Origin: Lentzea aerocolonigenes
Lineage (GTDB): Bacteria > Actinomycetota > Actinomycetes > Mycobacteriales > Pseudonocardiaceae
Reading direction: 5' to 3'
DNA: 44,704 nucleotides
NCBI RefSeq assembly: GCF_000955955.1
Contig: NZ_JYJG01000022.1
Coordinates: forward strand, 1 to 44,704
Shown: positions 27,361-35,610 of the stretch, piece by piece
Layout: each line of letters begins with the position of its first letter
Position numbering within the stretch: the stretch's first letter is position 1
The notes under the pieces: model-generated
Seen by the model: the letters and a program-made list of their open reading frames with translations, nothing else
Told to the model about the DNA's origin: nothing
Database searches by the model: none
Translations under genes and position numbers: made by a program

Positions 27361-28644
27361 ATGAACTCGACGGCGTTGCTCACGGACCACTACGAGCTGA
27401 CCATGCTCGCGGCCGCGCTGCGTGACGGCACTGGTGACCGTCCGTGCGTGTTCGAGGTCTTCGCCCGCAGGCTTCCCGACGGCCGCCGCTACGGCGTGGT
27501 CGCGGGCGTGACCAGGCTGCTGGAAGCGATCCAGGACTTCCGCTTCGGCGAGGAGGAGATCGACCAGCTGCGCCGCAACGCCGTGGTCGACGATTCGACT
27601 TTGGCATGGCTGGCGAACTACGAGTTCCGCGGCGAGATCGACGGATACCCGGACGGGGAGCTGTACTTCCCCGGTTCGCCCATCCTCACCGTGCGTGCGT
27701 CGTTCGCCGAGGGGGTCGTGCTGGAGACGCTCGTGCTCTCGATCCTCAACCACGACAGCGCGATCGCGTCCGCCGCCGCTCGCATGGTGACCGCCGCGAA
27801 CGGCCGCCGCATGATCGAGATGGGCTCGCGGCGCGCCCACGAGGAAGCCGCCGTGGCGTGCGCCCGCGCGGCCTACCTGGCGGGCTTCACCGCCACCTCG
27901 AACCTCGAAGCGGGCCGCCGTCACGGCATCCCGACGGCCGGCACGTGCGCGCACGCGTTCACGTTGCTGCACGACACCGAGGAAGAGGCGTTCCGCAGCC
28001 AGGTCGAGGCGTTGGGCGTGGGCACGACGTTGCTGGTCGACACCTACGACATCACCGAGGGGATCAAGACGGCCGTCGCGGTCGCGGGGCCCGATCTCGG
28101 CGCGATCCGGATCGACTCGGGTGATCTCGGCGTGATGGCCAGGCAGGCGCGCGACCAGCTCGACTCGCTCGGCGCCCGCAACACCAGGATCGTCGTGTCC
28201 AGCGACCTGGACGAGTACGCGATCGCCGCCCTGCGCGCCGAACCCGTTGACGCATATGGCGTCGGCACGTCCGTGGTGACCGGTTCCGGCGCACCGACCG
28301 CGGGCATGGTCTACAAGCTGGTCGAGGTCAACGGCAAGCACGTCGAGAAGCGCAGCACGTCCAAGCAGTCGCGCGGTGGCTGGAAGAAGGCGCTGCGGCG
28401 GCACAAGGACACCGGCACGGCGCTGGAGGAGGTCGTGTTCCAGGCCTCCGCGGAGCCCGAGCTCGGCCCCGGCGACCGGCTCGTGCAGATCCCGCTGATG
28501 CGCGATGGACAGATCTCGCCCGAGGTCCCCACGCTGGAGCAGAGCCGCGAACGCCTGCGCGCGGCGCTGGTGAGCGTGCCGTGGGAGGGCCTCAAGCTCT
28601 CGCGCGGTGAACCCGCGATCCCGACGATCTACCTGGAGGGCTGA
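27361..28644 (+). CDS. pncB: Nicotinate phosphoribosyltransferase
   Basis: A 427-aa enzyme that converts nicotinate and PRPP to nicotinate mononucleotide in NAD salvage. It begins [18 protein letters not shown], the conserved N-terminal motif, and shows [29 protein letters not shown] (with the His of the phosphorylation site region), [22 protein letters not shown] and [12 protein letters not shown] for phosphate binding. ATG at 27361 is the family start; the transcript may be leaderless. It is followed 1 bp later by pncA, giving a complete nicotinamide-to-NaMN route. Confidence 0.96.
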   Translation: MNSTALLTDHYELTMLAAALRDGTGDRPCVFEVFARRLPDGRRYGVVAGVTRLLEAIQDFRFGEEEIDQLRRNAVVDDSTLAWLANYEFRGEIDGYPDGELYFPGSPILTVRASFAEGVVLETLVLSILNHDSAIASAAARMVTAANGRRMIEMGSRRAHEEAAVACARAAYLAGFTATSNLEAGRRHGIPTAGTCAHAFTLLHDTEEEAFRSQVEALGVGTTLLVDTYDITEGIKTAVAVAGPDLGAIRIDSGDLGVMARQARDQLDSLGARNTRIVVSSDLDEYAIAALRAEPVDAYGVGTSVVTGSGAPTAGMVYKLVEVNGKHVEKRSTSKQSRGGWKKALRRHKDTGTALEEVVFQASAEPELGPGDRLVQIPLMRDGQISPEVPTLEQSRERLRAALVSVPWEGLKLSRGEPAIPTIYLEG

Positions 28645-28645
28645 C

Positions 28646-29185
28646 ATGACCAAGGCTTTGATCGTCGTCGACGTGCAGAACGACTTCTGCGAGGGCGGTT
28701 CTCTGGCCGTCGCTGGTGGCGCTGCCGTCGCGGCGGCCATTTCGCAGCACATCGCGGTTTCGTCGTACGACCACGTGGTGGCGACTCGGGACTACCACGT
28801 GGATCCGGGCTCGCACTTCTCGGAGACGCCGGACTTCATCGACACGTGGCCGGTGCACTGCGTTGCCGGGACGCCCGGTGCGTCGTTCCACCCGGAGCTC
28901 GACGTGGCCGGGATCGAGCAGGTGTTCTCGAAGGGCCGGTTCGCCGCCGCCTACTCGGGTTTCGAGGCGGAGAACGACCTCGCCGGGTGGCTGACGGACA
29001 ACGGCGTGACCGAGGTGGACGTCGTCGGCATCGCGACCGATCACTGCGTCCGCGCCACCGCTCTCGACGCGCAACGCAACGGCTTCCGCACCACGGTTCT
29101 GGCGGACCTGACCGCGGCCGTGGCCGAGACCACCCGCGACGCCGCTCTGGACGAGCTGCGCGCCGCGGGTGTCGTTGTGTCCTAA
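28646..29185 (+). CDS. pncA: Nicotinamidase/pyrazinamidase
   Basis: A 179-aa isochorismatase-fold hydrolase converting nicotinamide to nicotinate. The catalytic triad is visible: Asp in VDVQNDFCEGG, Lys in FSKGRF and Cys in GIATDHCVRATALDA. Metal ligands are in ATRDYHVDPGSHF. ATG at 28646 is preceded by GGAGGG and starts 1 bp after the pncB stop. This enzyme family also activates the drug pyrazinamide in mycobacteria. Confidence 0.95.
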   Translation: MTKALIVVDVQNDFCEGGSLAVAGGAAVAAAISQHIAVSSYDHVVATRDYHVDPGSHFSETPDFIDTWPVHCVAGTPGASFHPELDVAGIEQVFSKGRFAAAYSGFEAENDLAGWLTDNGVTEVDVVGIATDHCVRATALDAQRNGFRTTVLADLTAAVAETTRDAALDELRAAGVVVS

Positions 29186-29190
29186 CGGTT

Positions 29191-29847
29191 TTACGGCGTC
29201 GGTGAACAGGCCGTGGTGCCGACGGTGATGCTTCCGGTGTAGCCGGACGACGGCTCGAACGTGAGCTTGAGCAGCGTCATGCTGATGCTGCCGTCGTTCG
29301 GCACCGGGAACACGGTGTCGGTGAACTTCACCTTGGCGAGCACGGTTCCGTTGCTCGCCTTGACCTCGTGCACGTAACCGGACGGGATGTTCTGCGGCAG
29401 CCCGGTCCAGCCGGACATGCCCTTGAGCTCCCAGCCCGCCGACGTGCCCTTCTCGTCCGCGGTGCAGGTGATGGACCACTCACCGATCTTGAGCCGCGGG
29501 CCGTTCTTCGCGACGAGCGCGGACAGCTCGAACGCCTTGCCCTTGGCCACGGACGTCGTCTTGGTGAGCAGCTCTGCCGGGTTCACGACCTCGGTCGTGC
29601 AGGCCGAGCTGGTCTCACCGACCTTGAAACCGTTCTTGCTCACGGCCGGGCTGGACCCGGTGACCGTGCCCGCCTGCTCCGGGTTCACGTCGCACACGGC
29701 GAGCGGCTCGACCTTGAACGTCTGGTCCGCCTTGGCGAAGTCGGCGGAGCCCGAACTGGCCGTGCCGGGCGGGTTGCTCGCGTGCGCGGGAGCTCCGGTC
29801 GCCAACGCCAGCGCGACCACGGCCCCTGCGACCACAATCTTGCGCAC
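29191..29847 (-). CDS. Secreted beta-rich protein related to choice-of-anchor P proteins, no anchor
   Basis: A 218-aa protein starting at GTG 29847, behind GGGGAGAG. A Sec signal peptide ends at APAHAS. The mature part is beta-rich with four to five cysteines, and its last third (LAKVKFTD..., NDGSISMTLLKL, GSITVGTTACSP) parallels the end of the choice-of-anchor P protein at 31428 (IAEVIFNE, NDGSLTVNAIHV, GDVILSSATCGP). Unlike that protein it stops right after the final Cys motif, with no transmembrane sorting tail. It therefore looks like a released member of the same family. It converges on pncA with a 5-bp gap. Confidence 0.8.
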   Translation of the reverse strand: MRKIVVAGAVVALALATGAPAHASNPPGTASSGSADFAKADQTFKVEPLAVCDVNPEQAGTVTGSSPAVSKNGFKVGETSSACTTEVVNPAELLTKTTSVAKGKAFELSALVAKNGPRLKIGEWSITCTADEKGTSAGWELKGMSGWTGLPQNIPSGYVHEVKASNGTVLAKVKFTDTVFPVPNDGSISMTLLKLTFEPSSGYTGSITVGTTACSPTP

Positions 29848-29985
29848 TGTTGCTCTCTCCCCTATGGCTCGATTTCCCACCGCCCGATAATGGTTGTGTT
29901 GCGTGGCGCTGATAACAGCTCGGCACCCCATGTCACCCATTAGTGAATTCGCAATTACACGACCGGGTGACAGGCGAACTGTTGG

Positions 29986-31158
29986 TCAGCGGACACCGGC
30001 CAGCGTGGCGAACGGCTCCCGGCGCGGCAGAGCGGTCGGCAGGCCCGCCAGCCTCTCCAGCGCGGAACACACCCGGACCGCGGCACGCCCGTCGCCGAAC
30101 GGGTTGCGCCCCAGCGGAAGCCGCAGCCGGGAGCCGAGCACCCAGCCCGCTTCGGCGAGGATGCGGGTGGTGTCCGTGCCGACGAGCCAGGCGCACCCGG
30201 CGTCGACGGCGAGCATGCGTTCGGTGGTCTCGCGCAGCACGAGCACCGGGACGCCGAACGTCGGCGCCTCCTCCTGGATGCCACCGGAGTCGGTCAGCAC
30301 GAGGGCCGAGCGGCGCAGCACCCGTACGAGGTCGGGGTAGTCCAGCGGGTCGGTGATGACCACGCGTTCGTGGCCACCCAGGAGTGACACGACCTGTTCG
30401 CGCACACCGGGGTTCGGGTGCGCGGGGATCAGCACGTGCACGTCGGGGTGACGGTCGGCGATGGAGCGCACGGCGTTCAGCACGCGCATCAACGGGCGGC
30501 CCCACGACTCGCGGCGGTGCACCGTGACGAGCATGAGCCGGCCACCCGTGGCGTCCAGAGTTCGTTCCAGCGCAACGAGATCCGGGCTGGACGCGGGGAG
30601 GTCTGCGGAGGCGACGCGCTGCACGGCGTCCACGACGGTGTTGCCGGTGACGACGATGTGGCTGTCCGGCAGGGATTCCGCGTTCAGCGCGTTGGCGGCG
30701 TCGTCGGTCGGCGCGAGGTGCAGCGAGGTGATGCGGGAGATCATCTGCCGGTTCCCCTCCTCGGGGAACGGGCCGTAGAGGTCACCGGTGCGCAGACCGG
30801 CTTCGAGGTGAGCCACGGGGATTCCGCGCCAGAACGAGGCGAGCGCCGCGGCCAGCGTGGTGGTGGTGTCGCCCTGCACGAGGGTGACCGCCGGGTCGCG
30901 CTCCTCCAGCACGGCGTCGAACTCGGGTAACAGCCGGGAGACCAGCTCGGCCTGGGTGCCGTTGATCCTGGGCACGTCCAGCCGCACGTCCGGCACCAGG
31001 TCGAACGCGCCGAGCGCCTGCTCGACCATGCCGGCGTGCTGTCCGCTGTGGACGATCGTGGGGCGGAGGGCGGGGTGACCCTTCAACGCGATGGCGACGG
31101 GTGCGATCTTCACTGCTTCTGGGCGCGTACCGGCCACCAGCAGAACTTCTTTGCTCAC
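29986..31158 (-). CDS. wecB: UDP-N-acetylglucosamine 2-epimerase (non-hydrolysing)
   Basis: A 390-aa GT-B-fold enzyme interconverting UDP-GlcNAc and UDP-ManNAc, a precursor of teichoic-acid linkage units and surface polysaccharides. Motifs: VAGTRPEAVKIAPV, QGDTTTTLAAALASF, VAHLEAGLRTGD...PFPEEGNRQMISRI, VTVHRRESWGRPL, IPAHPNPGVREQV and LTDSGGIQEEAPTFGVPVLVLRETTER. GTG at 31158 follows GAGAGGA. It is downstream of the choice-of-anchor P and LAVTG genes on the same strand, so it may supply sugar for glycosylation of the exported proteins encoded here. Confidence 0.95.
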   Translation of the reverse strand: MSKEVLLVAGTRPEAVKIAPVAIALKGHPALRPTIVHSGQHAGMVEQALGAFDLVPDVRLDVPRINGTQAELVSRLLPEFDAVLEERDPAVTLVQGDTTTTLAAALASFWRGIPVAHLEAGLRTGDLYGPFPEEGNRQMISRITSLHLAPTDDAANALNAESLPDSHIVVTGNTVVDAVQRVASADLPASSPDLVALERTLDATGGRLMLVTVHRRESWGRPLMRVLNAVRSIADRHPDVHVLIPAHPNPGVREQVVSLLGGHERVVITDPLDYPDLVRVLRRSALVLTDSGGIQEEAPTFGVPVLVLRETTERMLAVDAGCAWLVGTDTTRILAEAGWVLGSRLRLPLGRNPFGDGRAAVRVCSALERLAGLPTALPRREPFATLAGVR

Positions 31159-31225
31159 CGTTGTCCTCTCTCGGGGAGACCGGGAGACCCGCCTGGGGCC
31201 GGGGGCAACCCCAGGCGGGCTCTTG

Positions 31226-31414
31226 TCAGCCAGCTCGGTTTCTGGCCTTCGCCGTGGCGGGCACGCGCTTGCGGCGCGTGCTGTGCAGCAGGAACGCGCC
31301 CACGAGCAGGAGGACGATTCCCGCGACGATCCACCACGTCACGTCCGCGCCGGTGACCGCGAGGGCTCCGACACCCGTGCCGACACCGATGCCGGTACCG
31401 GGGACCTTGTACAT
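31226..31414 (-). CDS. 62-aa micro-protein carrying an LAVTG-type cell-wall sorting signal
   Basis: The protein has a Gly/Thr/Val-rich N-terminus of 17 residues, then LAVTG (18-22), a transmembrane segment (WWIVAGIVLLLVGAFLL, 27-43) and a basic tail (RRKRV). This is the tripartite layout of an LPXTG-like signal with LAxTG, the pentapeptide preferred by class E sortases of Actinobacteria, but with no separate signal peptide and no real ectodomain. ATG at 31414 lies 13 bp after the stop of the choice-of-anchor P gene, with AGAGGAG in between. It may be an anchored peptide, a membrane decoy, or a tail left by gene fission. Confidence 0.82.
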   Translation of the reverse strand: MYKVPGTGIGVGTGVGALAVTGADVTWWIVAGIVLLLVGAFLLHSTRRKRVPATAKARNRAG

Positions 31415-31427
31415 CTGCCGCTCCTCT

Positions 31428-32192
31428 TTAAGCCGCGTTCAAAGCAGCGCGACGACGCAGCGCCACGAAGGCGACCGGAGCGGCGACGACACCGAGCAGG
31501 CCGAGGCCGATCCACAGCCCCGCACCCGACGCCATCGGGATGGGCAGGCCGGCGGGTCCGCAGGTGGCGGACGAGAGGATCACGTCGCCGGTGCCGAGGG
31601 AGCCGAGCTTGCCCTGCAGCAGCTTGACGTGAATCGCGTTCACGGTGAGGCTGCCGTCGTTGTTCTTGTACTGCTCGTTGAAGATGACCTCGGCGATCTT
31701 GATGCCCGCCAGTTCCACGTTCAGCACCGTGTTGGGCGCCGGGTCGGCGTTGACCTGGCCGAGCTTGCCGAGGTTCACGCCCGCGAGCTTGGACTTGCCG
31801 ACGAGCCCCTTCTGGGTCGCCGCGCACTCCGCCTCGACCAGCTCGGCGGAGATCTTGCCGGTGACCTTGGAGAGCAGGTCGACCCGGACGTCCGCGGTGC
31901 TCGCCCGCGAGTACACGCCGCCGGACTTGTCGTCCCGCGACGCGGAGGCGTTGATGACACCGGTCTTCAGAATCCCGGGCAGGTCAACGCCGACGAACGT
32001 GTTCTGGGTCGGCCCGTTCGCATTGGCGGCGGCGAACGGTTCGGCGTGGACCGCCGGGTTGCCGAGCAGCGTCACGTCGAGCCTCGCACCGTATGCCGAG
32101 GCGTCCCCCGGAGCGGCCGAAGCAGGTGCGGCACCGACCAGGAGTGCGGCAATCGCGATGACTCCTGCCAGTCCCGTCATTCGGACACGCAT
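31428..32192 (-). CDS. Choice-of-anchor P family surface protein
   Basis: A 254-aa exported protein. Signal peptide (MRVRMTGLAGVIAIAALLVGAAPASA); mature beta-rich domain beginning GDASAYGARLDVTLLGN, the recognisable opening of the choice-of-anchor P family; a disulfide-suited Cys in AECAATQ and another in SSATCGPAG; then a C-terminal sorting-like tail: short polar spacer (PIPMASGAG), transmembrane helix (LWIGLGLLGVVAAPVAFVAL) and RRR. The tail lacks LPXTG, so an exosortase is the likelier processor, and one is encoded divergently 296 bp away. ATG at 32192 follows AAGGAG. Heads a minus-strand operon with the LAVTG micro-protein and wecB. Confidence 0.85.
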   Translation of the reverse strand: MRVRMTGLAGVIAIAALLVGAAPASAAPGDASAYGARLDVTLLGNPAVHAEPFAAANANGPTQNTFVGVDLPGILKTGVINASASRDDKSGGVYSRASTADVRVDLLSKVTGKISAELVEAECAATQKGLVGKSKLAGVNLGKLGQVNADPAPNTVLNVELAGIKIAEVIFNEQYKNNDGSLTVNAIHVKLLQGKLGSLGTGDVILSSATCGPAGLPIPMASGAGLWIGLGLLGVVAAPVAFVALRRRAALNAA

Positions 32193-32488
32193 GAAACTCC
32201 TTCCCTTGATTCCTCCGGCCCCAGGGCGCGCCGATACCAATCTGGTTTCACGCTTTCCGGGGGCAATTACCGGCATCGGCTTTCTTTCGAGGGAACTGAG
32301 GGTTACTCCCCGTATCGGGCGACACGACCACCCAACTCGCCCAGTCGGCGCCACTCATCGTGTGCTTTTTGATCAATTTCCGGTTACGGCGTCACCCGAT
32401 CCGGGGGTGAGGGCTGACGTTGCGTCTACCGATGGAACGTCAGGTAGCCCGTCTGGGCGCTCCCTCAATCGGTGGAAAGGATCCAAGG
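32193..32488. promoter_or_regulatory. Divergent promoter region of the exosortase module
   Basis: These 296 bp separate the choice-of-anchor P gene and the exosortase gene. Toward the exosortase lies a hairpin, CTGACGTT (32414-32421) with AACGTCAG (32436-32443) and a 14-nt loop, extended by GGG/CCC flanks; it could regulate the leader. GGAAAGGA serves as the exosortase ribosome binding site. I could not match it to a known riboswitch class. Confidence 0.4.
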
Positions 32489-33007
32489 GTGACGCTTGCC
32501 GTGCGCCGCACCGCATTCCCGAGCCGGGTGACGGTGGCCGTCCTGCTCGGGGTTGCCGCGGGACTCGTGTTCGCACACCGCCTGTACCGCACGGCGGAGA
32601 TCTCGCTGTCCGGCGCGATTCTCAGCGTCATCAGCTCCTACGGCGTGGACGTGATCCCGGATCGGCAGACCGTCTACTTCGGACTGGGCTCGGACACGCC
32701 GCTGGGCCTGCGGATGACGCCGGAGTGCACGTCCGCGTTCCTGGTGCTGCCGCTGATCGTCGTCGGCGCCGTGATGATCGCTCTCAGGCCTCGCATCCAG
32801 TCGCGCGTGCTGTTCGCACTCGGGGTCGCGGCGCTGGCGGTCGTGATCGTGAACCAGTTCCGCGTGCTGACCCTGGTCGGGCTCGTGCAGTGGCTGGGTG
32901 TCGACACCGGTTACTACTGGGGTCACACGCTGCTGGGCTCGATGGTGAGCGTCTTCGGTGGCGCGGCCGCGTTGGTCGCGTTCGTCTGGCTGGCCACGCG
33001 CAAGTGA
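32489..33007 (+). CDS. Exosortase/archaeosortase family protein (XrtP-like)
   Basis: A 172-aa integral membrane cysteine transpeptidase-type enzyme. The three invariant residues of the exosortase/archaeosortase superfamily are present at proper spacing: Cys80 in RMTPECTSAFLVLPL, Arg125 in VIVNQFRVLTLVG and His146 in YYWGHTLLGS. It has about five membrane helices. It is shorter than proteobacterial EpsH-type exosortases (about 280 aa) and matches the small actinobacterial type associated with choice-of-anchor P proteins. It should cleave a C-terminal sorting signal and transfer the protein to an acceptor. GTG at 32489 is preceded by GGAAAGGA. The stop overlaps the GT2 start (GTGA). Confidence 0.88.
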   Translation: MTLAVRRTAFPSRVTVAVLLGVAAGLVFAHRLYRTAEISLSGAILSVISSYGVDVIPDRQTVYFGLGSDTPLGLRMTPECTSAFLVLPLIVVGAVMIALRPRIQSRVLFALGVAALAVVIVNQFRVLTLVGLVQWLGVDTGYYWGHTLLGSMVSVFGGAAALVAFVWLATRK

Positions 33008-34374
33008 GCCTCGACCTCGTCCTCGGGTTCACGCAGGCGCTCGCTCTCACGATGAGCGTCGCCTTCGTGACGTACGTGTTCTTCATCGTGGTGCCGTACC
33101 TGCGGCGCAAACCGGCGCCTCTGGGTGATCCTTCGTCGTTGGAGTGGCACTTCTTCGTGCCGTGCCGCGACGAAGAGGCCGTCATCGGTGACACGATCAG
33201 GTATCTGCGAGGCACTTTCCCCATCGCACACGTGTGGGTGATCGACGACGACTCCGACGACCGCACGGCCGGTGTCGTGCGCACGCTGAAGCGCAACGGC
33301 GGTGTGCGCGACACACACATCCACCTCGTGCAACGCCAACGTCCCTATGCCCGCACCGGCAAGGGCAACGCGTTGAACGACGCGTACAGGACGTTGAAGC
33401 TGTGGATGGGCCGCCGGGCGGACACGGACCGCGCGATCATCGTGGTCGTGGACGCTGACGGACGGCCTGCTCCTAACTGTCTGGAAGTCTGTGCGGCTGC
33501 TCATCTCTTCGGCAACCCGCGGATCGGTGCCGTGCAGGTGGATGTGCGGATGATCAACGCGGGCCTGCGCCAGCCCGGGGTTTCCTTGTGGCGGCGGACT
33601 TTCGGTGCCGCGCTGGTGCGGATGCAGGACCTGGAGTTCCGGACGGCCATCGCGGCGATCCAGATGTCGCGCGGCGCCACCGGCACGATTTCGATGGGCG
33701 GCAACGGTCAGTTCACCCGGCTGTCCGCTTTGGACTCGATCGCGGGACCCACTGGTTCGCCGTGGCGCGGCTCGTTGCTGGAGGACTTCGAGCTCGGCGT
33801 GCACCTGCTGACCGCGGGCTGGCACACCGGTTTCTCGCTGGACACGCACGTGAACCAGGAGGCGTTGTACTCGTTGCGCCGCTTCTTGGCCCAACGCACC
33901 CGTTGGGGCCAGGGAACAATGCAGTGCATGCGGTACCTGCGGCGGATCTGGGACTCCGAGCACCTGACGACCCTCGGTGCCGCCGAGATGATGTACTACC
34001 TGGCGCAACCGTGGATGCAGTTGCTCGGCACGCTGATCTACCCGATTCCGATGGCCATGATGGCGTACCGGTTCGTGGTGTCGCCTGGTGAAGTCGTCGC
34101 GTGGTTCTTCGACGGCGCGTGGATCCTCTTCACCGTGTACGGCGCGTTCGGCCTGTTGCCGTTCGTGTTGTGGGGACCGGTGTACCGCGCGCGCTGTGTG
34201 CCGGTGTCGTTCTGGAAGTCCATCGGGTACGGGTTCGGCTACGCGCTGTACATCTACACCTTCTACATCACGTCGTGGCGCGCGCTGATCCGCTTGGTGC
34301 GCGGCAACAACGGCTGGACCAAGACCCGCCGCAACACCGAGAGGGCGGCGGGCAAGGTCGCGTTGGACTCGTGA
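33004..34374 (+). CDS. Membrane GT2 family glycosyltransferase
   Basis: A 456-aa processive-type family 2 glycosyltransferase. A first membrane helix (residues 9-33) precedes the catalytic GT-A domain with all expected elements: IDDDSDD (80-86), VVVDADG (147-153, metal DxD), LLEDFELG (Glu260/Asp261, catalytic base region) and QRTRWGQG (297-304, Q/RxxRW). Three to four helices follow (LLGTLIYPIPMAMMAY, AWILFTVYGAFGLLPFVL, GYALYIYTFYI). Translationally coupled to the exosortase by a GTGA overlap, which suggests it builds or attaches the glycan on sorted proteins or on the lipid acceptor. Donor unknown; UDP-ManNAc or UDP-GlcNAc from wecB is plausible. Confidence 0.9.
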   Translation: MSLDLVLGFTQALALTMSVAFVTYVFFIVVPYLRRKPAPLGDPSSLEWHFFVPCRDEEAVIGDTIRYLRGTFPIAHVWVIDDDSDDRTAGVVRTLKRNGGVRDTHIHLVQRQRPYARTGKGNALNDAYRTLKLWMGRRADTDRAIIVVVDADGRPAPNCLEVCAAAHLFGNPRIGAVQVDVRMINAGLRQPGVSLWRRTFGAALVRMQDLEFRTAIAAIQMSRGATGTISMGGNGQFTRLSALDSIAGPTGSPWRGSLLEDFELGVHLLTAGWHTGFSLDTHVNQEALYSLRRFLAQRTRWGQGTMQCMRYLRRIWDSEHLTTLGAAEMMYYLAQPWMQLLGTLIYPIPMAMMAYRFVVSPGEVVAWFFDGAWILFTVYGAFGLLPFVLWGPVYRARCVPVSFWKSIGYGFGYALYIYTFYITSWRALIRLVRGNNGWTKTRRNTERAAGKVALDS

Positions 34375-34512
34375 CCCGGCCATCGTCGAAGTGATGAAAC
34401 CTCTTGGTTGACCGGAGGAAACGGCGGACTCAGGGTGGATCCGGGACAGAGCCGCAGCTTTACTGGTCGAGCGGATGCGGACGGACCCACCCGCGCAGCG
34501 AAGGAGTCCACA

Positions 34513-34905
34513 ATGTACAGATTCGGGCGTGCCGCCGTCATGGCACTGCTTGGTTCGATCATGGTCACCGGTGTCGTGGCGCCAGGATCGGCCGGGGCGG
34601 CTCCCACTGGGATCAAGGTCAAACTCTGCAACAAGACCAACAAGGACTCGGGCGCCGAGGTCGGCGGACTGAACGTGAACGGCAAGTGGATGCGCGTCGG
34701 CCCCGCGCTCCGGCTCCTGCCATCGGAATGCCTGGAGGTGCGGGACTACAGAAGCCATCCGTCGAGGGACGCCTACTGGGCCAAGGACCAGTGGCTGAAG
34801 ATCTACATCTCGGCCACCAACGCCGGCTTGGAAGGCTCTTGTCATCTCAAGAAGAGCATCCCCGACGGATCCACGCAGCAGTGCAACATCCTGCGGACGC
34901 CCTAG
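34513..34905 (+). CDS. Small secreted cysteine-containing protein
   Basis: A 130-aa exported protein of unknown function. ATG at 34513 follows AAGGAG. The signal peptide (RFGRAAVMALLGSIMVTGVVAPGSAGAA) leaves a mature protein of about 100 residues with four cysteines (KLCNKT, SECLEV, GSCHLK, QQCNIL), consistent with two disulfides, and a basic character. No family is recognised. It follows the GT2 gene by 138 bp, which contain TTGACC (near 34406), so it may have its own promoter. No C-terminal anchor. Confidence 0.75.
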   Translation: MYRFGRAAVMALLGSIMVTGVVAPGSAGAAPTGIKVKLCNKTNKDSGAEVGGLNVNGKWMRVGPALRLLPSECLEVRDYRSHPSRDAYWAKDQWLKIYISATNAGLEGSCHLKKSIPDGSTQQCNILRTP

Positions 34906-35027
34906 TCGCCGGTGCCGGCGAGGTCACCGCTGATGTGTGACCTGTCACTTTGTGGACAGCGGACGAAGACGTTCTCGAGCCGCCCTGGTTAACCTCAGTT
35001 CACTCGCCTATCCGCCAGGGAGGGAAC

Positions 35028-35600
35028 GTGGCTCTCGCACTCGCGCCCCGTCGCACCGTGCTCGCCGACTTCGTGCCGGGCGCACTCGTCCGCGACCTGA
35101 CCCTGGTGGTGGGCGGCGCCGCCGTCACCGGCCTCGCCGCCCAGGTGGCCCTGCCGGTTCCCGGCAGCCCGGTGCCGCTGACCGGCCAGACGTTCGCCGC
35201 GTTGCTGGTCGGCGCTGCGCTCGGCTGGCAGCGCGGCGCGACCTCGATGCTCCTGTACTTGATCGCGGGCGTCGCGGGCGTGCCGTGGTTCCAGGGCGGT
35301 TCGTCGGGCGTGCCGGTGTCTTTGGGCTACGTCGTGGGCTTCGTGTTCGCGGGTGCTCTCGTTGGTGCGCTTGCCGGGCGCGGTGGTGATCGCACGCCGT
35401 TGCGCGTGGTCGGCACCATGGTGCTCGGCAACCTGGCTATCTACGCCGTCGGCGTGCCGTGGCTGATGGCCATGACCGGCATGTCCCTCTCGAAGGCCGT
35501 GGCCGTCGGCGTGGTCCCGTTCCTGCTCGGCGACGCCCTGAAGATCGCGCTGGCGGCCGGCGTGCTGCCGGGAGCCTGGGCACTCGTCCGTCGTCGGTAG
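35028..35600 (+). CDS. bioY: Biotin transporter BioY (ECF S component)
   Basis: A 190-aa membrane protein with six helices: VPGSPVPLTGQTFAALLVGAALGWQRGA, LIAGVAGVPWFQGGSSG and LGYVVGFVFAGALVG are the diagnostic BioY segments lining the biotin site. GTG at 35028 follows GGGAGGG. bioM/bioN partners are absent from the window, so it either works alone or recruits a shared energising module. The palindrome GGTTAACC at 34987-34994, followed by GTTCAC, might be a biotin-responsive operator; the match is too weak to name a regulator. Confidence 0.92.
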   Translation: MALALAPRRTVLADFVPGALVRDLTLVVGGAAVTGLAAQVALPVPGSPVPLTGQTFAALLVGAALGWQRGATSMLLYLIAGVAGVPWFQGGSSGVPVSLGYVVGFVFAGALVGALAGRGGDRTPLRVVGTMVLGNLAIYAVGVPWLMAMTGMSLSKAVAVGVVPFLLGDALKIALAAGVLPGAWALVRRR

Positions 35601-35610
35601 CTTGGACCAG

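Noticed and set aside
31645..33003. In-frame N-terminal extension of the GT2 protein over the exosortase and anchor P genes
   Set aside because: The GTG at 33004 with a GTGA overlap gives a full GT2 protein; the extension is antisense or out of frame with real genes.
34987..35003. BirA or BioQ operator before bioY
   Set aside because: GGTTAACC and GTTCAC are suggestive, but spacing and sequence do not clearly fit either consensus; mentioned only under bioY.
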